The position numbers were made by a program, and so were the translations under genes. This document shows, in pieces, positions 54,701 to 64,000 of a DNA stretch of 64,000 nucleotides. This DNA comes from Cladocopium goreaui. Its lineage: Eukaryota; Sar; Dinophyceae; Suessiales; Symbiodiniaceae. Numbering within the stretch: position 1 is the stretch's first letter; each line of letters begins with the position of its first letter. Under the pieces are notes generated by a model. The model was not told the origin of the DNA and did no database searches. It was given only the letters and a program-made list of their open reading frames with translations. The stretch is taken from assembly GCA_947184155.2 (NCBI GenBank), contig CAMXCT020004001.1, forward strand, positions 435,063-499,062. The letters are read 5' to 3'.

Positions 54701-57700
54701 CTTTTGCGGCTTGGAGCTGATGGCGTGTCAGTGCCAGGCGGAACCTTTGGCGGGCAGAGATCGAAGTGCGCTGCTGGTGCTGCTGGAACAAGCTGCCAAG
54801 TCAGTGGAAGCTGCGCGACAGATGAAAGGACGGGACGTTTTTTTCACTGGGAAATCCGGGAAATCGTGCACCTCAGGCTATACTTTTTTTTTTGGGGGGG
54901 AATGACTATAAGTAATTTGACCTGTAAGCCCAATCTTCGCAACTACTGGAGGTGCTCATGATCGGATGTCAGCTTTAGGATGTATACTGTATATACGATG
55001 TATGATATATTTGGTGTCTCAACGTTGCCTGCCTTCTGTCACTCTTCCAGTTCAGACACATTGTCTTGCCGTCTCTAAGTGGTGCGTATCCTAAGGACTT
55101 AGGCAGTCGGGGGATGTACAGCTTCACATGTGAATTAAGACGACTTGTTAAGTCTGTCTTAGGTCAAGTTTAATTTAAAACCGCGCTTCTCCACATGTTT
55201 TTTTTGCAGACCAAGCTTTCATCAATGGATTGGTTTAAGGGAAAATCTACAGGAAACCATATAGATGTTCCCATTAAATATGGTGCTTTCCTGTAATTTT
55301 TCCCGTAAACAAATCCATTGATTTCAACATCGTTCAACCCATTTCATGCCAGGGGATGCGAGTGCCATGCCACGGATATTGGCACAATTGAGTTCGGAGT
55401 TAACTCTGCACGGAAGGGAGTTGAGAGTTGGAAGATTGCAGACCGTTACTGGGAGTCAAGATGATCAAGGGAGAAACCTAAGGGAAACCTAAGGGAAACT
55501 GGGGGAAACTATGCATATACCATCATATACCATGAATATCCACTTTTAAGGTATAGTATGATGCCGATGTTGTAGGGCTTCCTCTAAGTTGCCCCTTCAT
55601 CATGTAAGTTGTTTCCTGCATGTTTCAAATATTGCTCGTGGTTTGTCGCAAAATTGAGAATGCTGGTGCCCCAGAAGGGCAATTTCCATTGGAGGAATGA
55701 CCGAATTCGACAGGGTTTTCTGGGCATTCTATATTGACACATATTGACAAGTCACCCACTGCTGTGTTTTTTCAAAGAGTGGGACTGAAGAAGGATAGCA
55801 CATCTCATGCCCCTAGACCGAGAATGAGCTGATGAGTGGAAATTGTTTTTCTTCGCACGGTTTCATATAATGAGTCATGATGAGTCATGATGCATCATGA
55901 TGCAAATGCTTTAAACTTGTTGGCCCGTCCAAACAAATTCGATACTCACAATGATCCATGTTCTTCAATGTTCGCAGTTCTCTTCGCAGGGCATTAACAT
56001 ATTGGTATAGCTCCCCATGTTTTGGTCTCCTATGGGCCAAATTCAAAAACATCTTCCAGGTTGGAGTGGAACCAGTGGCATTGGCAGTCCTATCACAACT
56101 CATTGAAGTTTTGGATACCTTGGTGCCGAAAGCCAACGAGAGCCATGAGAATTCCTTGGTTCTGGGGCACGATGGAAGTATGGGAGGTGAGGCCAAACCG
56201 CCCTACACGGTTGCTGGGACAGTAATTGGACAGTTTTTTTTTGGGGGGGGTGGTAGCCTCCAGTGAGCCAACATAACTATGGAAAATGGTCATTTATTTC
56301 CATGATTTACCTAGTAAAAATGGTGATTTCTGTGGCTATGTTAGTTTACCAGAGGTCTTCCTTCTGGGGAAGACGATTTTGTCCAATGACTTGGATGATG
56401 GGGGTACCATGGATTTGGAAAGCTCCAAACATCATCAAACATCATCATCCCAGGAATCCTTGTTGGAATCGCTGCGTCAAGCCTTTGGTCCTCACGGTTT
56501 TCTACCCGAAGTCGTGGAATGTCTCCATTCACAGCCGCAGCTACCAGCTGCAGCGGCTGAGCAGCTGAAAATCCAGTGCCTGCTGTCGCTACGTCTGGCA
56601 GCTGCTTGGGAGACCCCCAGCAGCGTGCAGAAGCCCATGGAGCTGGTGATTCAACAGAAGCCTGCTGGGTTGAACTGCGACGATTTTTTTTTGGTCAGTT
56701 TCCCAGTGTTTTTATGGATGGTTTAGGTAAATCCACCAGAACTGCCAGAAATAGTTGATGAATGTTGATGAATGTTGATGAATGTTGATGATGGTGAATC
56801 TACTGGCTTTTTCCATGGTTAATCCATGGCTAATCCACTGATGATGTTCTCTTTCAGCTTTTTCCATTGGTGAATCCATAGAAAACAACCACCAGATTTC
56901 TGGGTGCTGGGATTTGGGGTCGGCCCTCCAAGGAAAGGATGTGAGGTGTTGATACAGCAGCTTGAAGAGTTGATCTGCAGATTGACACTGGGCTGAGTTT
57001 AGGTTGTGGTGAGTTTCGTTTGGGATTTGAAAAGTGTGGATTTGGAAAGTGTCACCGGTGTTTTTTTCAAACTTGATTTCTTGATATTTCTTTTGGGAAG
57101 ATGCTGAGAGAAACAGTCTGAAATTGGGGCGGGTTTTTGTTGATCATATATGTCACCTTAATTCTGGCAATATGATCTTAGTCACTCCGACCCACTTCCT
57201 ATGACGTGTTCTCTTCCTTACTCCATTTTGGGAGGTTTGTCCATTCGAAAGATGATGGTTTTCTTGCTAGCCATGTGCAGTAGGACTATCAGAGTTTCAA
57301 CCATTGAATGTTCATCATTTCATGAAACCATGCAACATATTACAAATCACCCAACATTGTCAAACACCATTCTAAAATCACATCATTAAGCACCGTCGTA
57401 AGACCACCTAAAGTCATTCAACATCATCCAAAATAATCCGCCATCATTCAAAAAAATCAAAAAACAGCCCAAATCATCTAACATCAAACATATCCAAACA
57501 CCAAAAACATCAGATTTTTGCCCCAATAAACATATCCAAACAACAAAAAACATCAGATTTTGACCCAAAAAACATATCCAAACAACAAAAAAAACATCAG
57601 ATGTTGCCCCAATTTTCATGAATTTTCCAGGTCACCCCATCCAAGGAAGAAGGGCGATGGCAGCACCACTGTCATAGCACAGCTGGGCTTGGCGTTGGAG

Positions 57701-60700
57701 ATACAGCAGTTGCTGCTGTGCTCGGATTTGGGGCTTGAGCAGCTCTGTGACACCTTCACGTGCCTTGGATGCCTTGGAAGTTGATTTCGATGTTGATTTC
57801 GACATGGGGAGACCAGGACAGGCTGGGTCACATCTGTTTAAAATTCCGGAAATGATGGATTTTGAGGAGGAAAATGGAGATTTCTTCAAGGGGAAACGTG
57901 GGATTTCGTCATTCGAACTTGCGAAATGGAGACGTTGCCAGCAACAGTGCGGTTTTTACCGGAATATTTGGCCGTGAGAATTTGGTAGCAACACCCAAAA
58001 CAAATCAGAAAAGCTTCAATTTTTCATTGTTTAGTGATGTCATGTTACTTTTTACGTCTTTTGGGGTTACAAAAACCATCAGAATTAAATAGTGGTCTTG
58101 CATGGTTTGGCAATCAAAAATTTGGATTGAGCCTAGTAGAACCATTAACCAATGGCTTCAGCATGTTATGGACACGCAAGGAACACGCTCATTGGAAAAT
58201 TCTGATTGATTAATTAATTCCGATTGTTGGAAACCATTTTTCCATCTTTTCCCAGTTATAGTTATAGTGGTGCTGTCAATTTGTTTTTTCCCCTCTGGGA
58301 CATGCCGTTTTCGGGTCAAAGAGTGCAGTTGGAACTGTTTGCGTCGTCATGAGGAAAGCAAGATCCGGGGCGACACGCCGGAGACCTAGCAGATAGGGAG
58401 AAAGATGGGTTTGTTGGAAGATATCCCATATGCTCCATGTATGGAATATTTACCAACATTTGCTCTAAAAATCACCCAAATGCAAGTAGATATACCATAC
58501 ATGGAACATATGGGTATGGTATTGGGTGAAGTATAACTTAAACCTCACTGGGATGTCATGGAATGATGCTTAGTAAGGCCCAACATGTCAATGATTTCAG
58601 CCAGATAGGAATGCGGCCCATGCGGCCTTGTCAATGGGGTTATCTTGGGATGAGGATGATCATTGCCTACAATGAAAACCATGATAAATCCATGTTTCTT
58701 CTAAGTTTTGGCCTGCATTTTCCCGTCGATATTGTAATATTCACCTTCTTTAAAACATTTTGGGGTGTTCCTTTTCTTTAGGGAAAAACGGGAGAATACC
58801 ATTTGTGTCGGGCCTCACTCGGCACTGCGGGAAGCCACTTGACATGTTTTTGGCATTGGTGTAGATGTCCCCTAATTTCTAAATAAGATTGTTCCAATGT
58901 TGGTAAAGCAATGCCGTAAACCATTCCCCAAATCACCATAAATAGGTGGTAATTAATTATAAACCAATTCCAAATGGATGGTTTATGACATTCTTTTACC
59001 CACATTACTTGCTTTTTCAGCAAAAGTTGGTATGCTGATATGCTCCAATCTTGCGCAACAAGGGCCATCCATGGGTGAACACGGATCATCTTTGATTTGT
59101 ATCCATCACAGTACCACGGTATCACGGTTGTATTTCAAAAACATACGGATCAAACACAGAACAGACTTCTCCAAACGTGTGGTGATTTCAATTTTATTCC
59201 AACCACATTGTTCCTCGATGTTTTCTTGATTTGTTTCCTCCCGAGACTTCCAGGTCGCGAAACTCCTTTAGCCACCATTGCACTTGAAACCTTGGAAATT
59301 CTGGCGCAACAGAATTGGCAGGTTCGCTGGGAATTTCGGGAGCGAAACATGAACCAAATCATGTTCACATTTTGAGGTGACCTTGACATAAATGTCAAGC
59401 AGAAAATCATGAGCTATCAGCTTTAAATCATTTTAAATCAGAAATTGATGGTGTCCAATTTCAGATCAAATCGCGGATGTAAAACGAGAGAAGGAATATG
59501 GTATGAAGTTGCAAAAATAGAATGTCAATCAACAGTAATTACTTGTAGTCTGGCATTTCCTAGGAAGACTATTTGGTATTCATAGGATTATCAAGCTTTT
59601 CTGGTGGTTTCAATCCTAGGATTGAAATGTATTCCTTACAATGTTTCTATGCAAAAAAATTCAGCAATTTATCGAATCGATCCTTAGGAACCGGTGACAG
59701 CTTGGTAGTGCAAATGATCAGCCATTTGGTGTCCATTTTTTGATGTTCAACTGTTCAACTCATGCATTTTTTCAATGATCTGGTTGATCAGTTCGAACTG
59801 GTGGTGCTCCCAGAATATAACGAACAATAGTTTATCGTAGCACTGTTTGTAAGTTGGATGTTGCTAAAGCCTTTTTCTGGGGTCTCTATAATGTTATAGA
59901 TCCAATTCCATGATTCATACCTTCATAACATTTCATACCACCGGCAAAAAAATCAATGACATATCCCACCCCCATCACTGATATTACATGCCACCTGGGT
60001 TTATCCGATAGATTGTCGTCATGTTCCCAATGATTTGATTGCAGCGAGGGTAGATCCACCCTTTGAAAAAGACCCGTAAATTAGTTACATTGGTTACATA
60101 CCCATTTTATCCTAATCCTAAATGTATATTATAATATATACATATGTATACATATATATATATGTATATATATATATATGATATTATATATTAAGTTGGT
60201 TATATACTTACATATTCCAGTGATATTCCCCGTTATATCCCATAAATCCCCAAACATGTCCCTTTTTGTTTTACATCTCACCAATATGATACACGCCGTC
60301 GTTCGAGGCATCCCCGGTTGCGATCAGCACAGTTCTGCCAGCAGCTGCAGCTCGGAGTAATCAACCCTGGTTGATGAATGAAACAAGTTGGTTTATAAAC
60401 CCCATTAACTATAGCTATAGCTAGACATATACGGGTTTATAATAGTGGTTTACTGGTACCAACTAGATGATATAAGTGGTTTAACTATGTATCTATAGCT
60501 ATATCTACCATACACCATAGATACCATAGTTAAACCATTTATATCATCTTATATCTCAACTTAGCTATCTTGACGATTTGGGGGAGGCGTCTCCGAAAAT
60601 AGTGAGAACATAGTGAGAATTGGCTAAAATTGTTTTTTTCTTCAGAATTGGTTTCAACAGCCTTATTCATCGGTTGACACTACTGAGAGTTTCTCAGAGC

Positions 60701-63060
60701 TTTGGGGACAACTGTGATTAGTATGTGGATGTCATTAATATAGATGTCAAACTATCATTGTCCCAACAAAAAATATGATTAGTATATCAAACATTTTTTG
60801 GGAAAAATACGCGTGCTGTTTGGACTATTAATAGTTGGATGGGAACAATACCATATTTTCATTAGATGGATTGGAGACACAACATAATATGGTTTTCATT
60901 TTTGTGGAAGTTATATCCACAGCCCAATACTTCAAGTTTGGGTGAAATTGAGCATGTATTTTGACCTTGCGTCAAGACAAAAAACTTCCGTTTTTCCCTC
61001 CAAAAAATGGAGTTAACAACCATCAAAGTGAGATCTAACCAACATCTGTGGCTGGAACTGCCGAAACTTTTTCGGTGCCAAAGATTTACGCAGCTTGCCG
61101 GGATCTGTATCATTCAGTTGTCACTTCTCAAAATCCAGTTGTTGATAACCATCCATATGTTGAGCCCATTTGGGATGTTATGTTTAATCCATTTGGGACG
61201 GTTATGGATGGTTGATATGTTATGTCCCTAAATTCCAACCATCCATAACCATCCCAAGGAGTCTGTTTGAACAGGGCGGGCAACTATGGGCAACCCCTTA
61301 ATCTGGTGAAACAGCACAACATCTCCCCTCCTTTGGCCAGGCCACGTTATGAATGTAAACGCCGCCGGCAGACAGATCTACATCATATATGGTTTCTATA
61401 TCCCCATTATAAATCATTTTATATATATATTATATAAATAAATATATATATATATATTATCCTCATTGTATTTTGGTGGAAGTCGAAGCGTTTTCAAGAA
61501 TAGTGCGTCCTAGGTGGGGGAGACTAATATGAGAAGTCGATGCGATGTTGTGTCCAAGTGGTGTCAATATGTTATGTGTGTATTCTATTATTGTAACATT
61601 TTGCAAGGTGTGTCCCTGGTTGTCTTTCATGATTCATGTTTTAGCCAAAGGCACCTGATAAATGCGCTGCGTCCCATGCGGTTTGTATCTTGTTTTCGGA
61701 GATTACACTGACTTTCACGTCTGGGTGTAGTTGATTACCCTCTGGTAAACTAACATAACTATGGAAAATCACCATTTTTAATGGGAAAATCCACTATAAA
61801 TGGTCATTTTCAATAGCTATGTTAAATTACCAGAGGGTATATCCCCCAGTTTATCCAACAGAAAAGGACAAGACCTGACGAACAAAGTAATCTGGGTGCC
61901 CCCAAGGCTGCGCAACTTAGGTAAACATCCTGGCATTGCTGTTGAACGCCACCCCTGTGGCTCTAACTGCATCAACGGCCCTGCTGGCATTTCTTGGAAA
62001 ATCTTCGATATCTCAAAAGTTGGTCTCCTTTTCCTATAATGTGGTTAAAACAATCATAAACTACCCATTTGGGAATGGAACAAATATACCACCTATCTAT
62101 GGTGATGACTGGGGGATTGTTTATTATTGTTTTAACCACATTACTATTCCCACGTTCAACTGTTGACTATTCATTGGCTGCCATTCGGATTTTTTTTGTT
62201 GTGACCTCACTGTGACGTCACTGGAGGGTCAGGATTAGGGGTATCTTCCCCACATGGCTCAACATTATAACAGTTTTTTCTGCTTGGTGGTTTGGAAGAT
62301 GAATTTTATGACTTTATTGAAATATATGGTTATGTTAGTTTACCGGAGGGTATCGTTTTTCTTGGATTTATGTTTGATGATGATGATGACTGGTTGGTGG
62401 TTTGGAACCATGGATTTTTTTTTGACTTTCCATATGGGAACTTCATCATCCCAACTGACGAAGTCATACTTTTCAGAGAGGTTGAAACCACCAAGCAGTT
62501 TTTTTTTCGGTTGGTGAATTACTGTATGATTTAGCCAGAAATGATACGTGCCATGGTCAAAAACTGGAGTAGATCAAGCCAAGAATATTAAGGGATGGTC
62601 ATTGATCCATTGATACGGGTTTATACGCCCATTTTACGGATTGATTTCCATTAATTAAGCATAGATGACCATACCACATATTTCATTTTTTCACCACATA
62701 TGATATGATCCCTTCTCACCAATATTGAGTACCCCTTGCAATCCAATTTTGGGCCCCTGATTGGAGGCGTGCACATGGGGAAAGATACTTTTCCGAACTT
62801 TTCCTTCAAAAACGGGTGGTTCCACCATCTTCCAACATCGAAAATGCACTTGGAACATGCCAAACTTTGCCTCACCTTCATAGCTAAAAATCATCATTCA
62901 ACATCTAAAATGGCACTTAGAAAATGCCAACTGTTGCCTCACCTATGGCAGATGTCATCCATTGGGATAGGAAATTTCCAAAAAAACTTGGCCAGGACCA
63001 AGTGGTACGAGCGCTCTGTGAGCTCATCTCACACGAGACGATGACTCCGTTCACTTCCCG
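48771..63060 (+). CDS. Long multi-exon gene with 17-residue repeat array (gene H)
   Basis: One model links 13 exons in phase for most joins: 48771-48830, 48945-49100, 51068-51179 (GA donor), 51296-53180, 54272-54486 (GC donor), 54572-54836, 56060-56186, 56353-56668, 57631-57767 (GA donor), 59254-59321, 61921-62018 and 62996-63060. A possible exon at 55353-55470 was not phased. The N-terminal part is beta-like (ALVGPDGAGGDVRSHGSMEW; QTLHFDVPKE then VNKDVEIHLELLPFANPPQG). Then come a basic linker, the Met-Ser-Glu-Ala-Arg array, and a Ser-rich region (SMQVASSESDSGSGSIGSPG). Helical segments follow, reminiscent of an alpha-solenoid (ALAVLSQLIEVLDTL; ATIALETLEILAQQNWQ; NILALLLNATPVALTASTAL). The 3' end is not reached. 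The joins to 61921 and 62996 are the weakest, so two genes are possible. No family is recognised. Confidence 0.5.
49176..49780. mobile_element. 605-bp inverted-repeat element with internal motif array
   Basis: TTATAGCGACGGACAAATAC, continuing TTAGAACATC, at the left is the near-exact inverse of the right end, GATGTTCTAAGTATATGTCC, continuing GTCGCTATAA. Inside, GTTCTAAGTA or its complement occurs about 14 times. Most copies in the left half face one way and most in the right half the other. It has no coding capacity and lies in gene H intron 2. Confidence 0.9.
49781..50080. repeat. Degenerate GTGGTTAATAGTGG-type repeats
   Basis: Words such as GTGGTGAATAGTGGTTAATA and TTAGTAGTGGTTA recur irregularly after the element. 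No gene is seen. Confidence 0.65.
50360..50478. repeat. Family G inverted-repeat element (G1)
   Basis: TTCTGGGTAAATTATAACG and ATTATAATTTACCCAGAA are the ends. CCTCACTGCGACCTCACTGG and ATCATCCCCAAATGGCC lie inside. Confidence 0.85.
50736..50875. repeat. Family A element (A24)
   Basis: TACCCTCTCTCTGGTAAACT and GTATGTTTACCAGAGGGTA are the ends. The left end has an extra CTCT. Confidence 0.85.
51500..52975 (+). repeat. 51-base coding tandem repeat in gene H
   Basis: About 26 units encode MSEARMSDGRMSAADPR, with variants that insert MSARMSG or replace the end by MSRSMLEDP. Arg and Ser recur in a near-heptad spacing. All forward frames and several reverse frames are open, but only the + frame flanked by unique sequence on both sides is likely coding. 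One unit has four C instead of five at 52632-52635, which shifts the frame. Confidence 0.9.
53265..54140 (+). repeat. Composite tandem-repeat element, copy B
   Basis: The order is the same as at 18774-19764. It starts with TTCCCCACCTGCCAGGTGAG, then a CTCC-rich tract. Next is a tandem repeat with GGACCTCAACCGGGGACCTG (41-base period in this copy), then about 17 units of ATGCCAGAAGATATGCCAGA. It ends at CGAAGTAAAGTAATT. It lies inside the inferred gene H intron 53181-54271. Confidence 0.9.
55220..55326. repeat. Family E element (E4)
   Basis: ATCAATGGATTGGTTTAAGG and CCCGTAAACAAATCCATTGA are the ends. Confidence 0.9.
55353..55470 (+). CDS. Possible extra exon of gene H
   Basis: After ATGCCAG the frame reads GDASAMPRILAQLSSELTLH and then GRELRVGRLQTVTGSQDDQ. 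It is strongly protein-like, but its phase does not fit directly between 54836 and 56060. Confidence 0.45.
56254..56355. repeat. Family A element supplying a 3' splice site (A25)
   Basis: The left end is decayed (TAGCCTCCAGTGAGCCAACA). The right end, GTTAGTTTACCAGAGG, is intact. Its CCAG at 56349-56352 is the inferred acceptor of the gene H exon starting at 56353. Confidence 0.8.
58421..58516. repeat. Family D inverted-repeat element (D4)
   Basis: ATATCCCATATGCTCCATGT and ACATGGAACATATGGGTAT are inverted ends. Confidence 0.75.
60385..60572. repeat. Family C related element (C4)
   Basis: AAGTTGGTTTATAAACCCCA and TATCTCAACTTAGCTATCTT mark the ends. The interior contains a TAACTATGTATCTATAGC-type hairpin. 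Confidence 0.6.
61041..61215 (+). CDS. Candidate exon, unrecognised
   Basis: The + frame reads GTAETFSVPKIYAACRDLYH and then SVVTSQNPVVDNHPYVEP, with a stop near 61215. The downstream half overlaps ACCATCCATAACC inverted words, so the coding part may stop near 61150. It may belong to gene H. Confidence 0.4.
61736..61839. repeat. Family A element (A26)
   Basis: TACCCTCTGGTAAACTAACA and GTTAAATTACCAGAGGGTA are the ends. The interior is close to the family consensus. Confidence 0.95.
62039..62141. repeat. Family I inverted-repeat element (I2)
   Basis: ATGTGGTTAAAACAATCATA and TATTATTGTTTTAACCACAT are near-perfect inverted ends. Confidence 0.9.
62281..62352. repeat. Chimera of family B left half and family A right end
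   Basis: TGCTTGGTGGTTTGGAAGAT begins as family B. ATGTTAGTTTACCGGAGGGT then ends as family A. Confidence 0.7.
62389..62500. repeat. Family B element (B13)
   Basis: ACTGGTTGGTGGTTTGGAAC and TTGAAACCACCAAGCAGT are the ends. Confidence 0.9.
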
Positions 63061-64000
63061 GTTTTTTGGGACGGGGGTGGCATATCGAAAGCCTAAGGTT
63101 CGACTGTTAAGACCCATGAAAATCAACAAAACCATGGCTTTTCCACAAAAAATTGCCACTGGAAAATCGGAGAAAAATATCGTGGTTACGTGTAAAGGGT
63201 CGTCTAGCCCCTAAAAAATCATTCCCAGTTCCCTGTTGGGGTGCTTTTTTTCGACTTTGCAACGGTTCAATTATCAATTGTTAAGCAAACTATGCAAAAG
63301 ATCACCGCGGTAATTGTTTGTATGGGGTTATATAATCATCTTCGCAAATAATTTTTTTTTTGCTCTATCTCCATTTTCTCATCAAAACAACCAGAAATTG
63401 GGGCATGACTGACTTTGAGACAGGCCAAAACATGATTGAAAACGAACATCATTGAAACTAGCATCGGTGGTTATACAGTATAAGCAGTTTTTTCGTCCCC
63501 AAATCGGAAGAGCAGTTTCAGTCATAAGTGGATGTACAACCAATCAACCATAGATTTTTCGGGGTTATAGGCTAGGGTTATATTCGTTCAATCTGTCGGT
63601 AAAACCACACATTTTTTGCACCTCAACTGCACCAGTGGCCATTCCAGGTATACCTACATAAATGAGAGATTCCCACCACAAAAATCACAAGAGGAATGGC
63701 CAAGGCCTATGTTCCATTACGATCCATTACGCATTTCCCCAAAAGATATTCTCAAAATTTCAATTGCCATTTCAGGTACAGTACCTAATTTGGAGGTATC
63801 TAGCATTATATATAAGGCCTATGATTCAGGGCTAAATTTCAGGGGATGTGTCCCATATGGCTTTTGATGGTGCAGAAACGCTCCATTTTTGGGACCTAAA
63901 TTGGGAAATTCACTCATGAAATATCTCAACTAATGGGGGGTTCGAAACTTTATAACATGTTGTATCCTAGTTATCACCATAGTTATCACTAACTTTTTCA
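63061..64000. other. Terminal stretch with no supported gene
   Basis: Mostly AT-rich. A family F related piece lies at about 63780-63870 (TATATAAGGCCTATGATTCA and CTAAATTTCAGGGGATGTG). No convincing exon is seen. Confidence 0.45.

Noticed and set aside
1..64000. Bacterial origin, CRISPR array, rRNA or tRNA genes, spliced-leader relics
   Set aside because: The protein-family genes are interrupted by introns and no Shine-Dalgarno-led operons occur. Direct-repeat/spacer structure, rRNA or tRNA cloverleafs and the dinoflagellate spliced-leader word were looked for by eye and not found.

Overview
The window looks like dinoflagellate nuclear DNA, most likely Symbiodiniaceae. Coding sequence is cut into short exons. 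Almost every supported exon lies on the + strand, as expected of a unidirectional gene array. Introns start with GT, GC or GA and end in AG, usually followed by G. Introns and gaps are packed with short inverted-repeat elements. No bacterial operon structure, rRNA, tRNA or CRISPR array was seen. Exon joins were worked out by eye from reading-frame phase, splice dinucleotides and protein-family motifs; none was checked by search or RNA data.

Layout. 1-5 kb: scattered low-confidence exons and repeats. 6.6-10.6 kb: a six-exon EamA/DMT-type membrane transporter. 11-15 kb: exons of an unrecognised gene or genes. 16.9-18.1 kb: three exons of a dynein heavy chain linker region with no motor domain behind them. 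18.8-19.8 kb: copy A of a composite tandem-repeat element. 20.4-23.7 kb: a complete five-exon TANGO2/NRDE-family gene. 23.9-26.7 kb: a three-exon glycoside hydrolase family 2 gene. 27-29.2 kb and 30.3-34.9 kb: two unrecognised multi-exon genes, the second ending in a possible BSD-like segment. 38-40.7 kb: an unrecognised gene with an in-frame TGA. 41-41.9 kb: a degenerate array rich in GGGCCCAA. 43.0-44.8 kb: an OTU-type cysteine protease gene whose last part overlaps an inverted-repeat-bounded segment. 48.8-63 kb: one long gene model with a 17-residue Met-Ser-Glu-Ala-Arg repeat array. That array carries an apparent 1-base deletion, and an intron of the gene holds copy B of the composite element.

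Mobile and repeat content. At least nine families of short inverted-repeat elements are present, here called A to I. Family A (about 25 copies) and family B (about 13) dominate. Both begin with CTGGT and end with ACCAG, so their termini read as GT...AG splice sites. At 56351-56352 the right end of a family A copy appears to serve as a real 3' splice site. One A copy is inserted in a B copy, and removing it leaves a clean TA target. A separate 605-bp element with 30-bp inverted ends carries about 14 copies of a GTTCTAAGTA motif.

The recognised proteins (transporter, TANGO2-like, GH2, OTU protease, dynein fragment) are functionally unrelated. No common pathway is implied beyond shared transcriptional direction.
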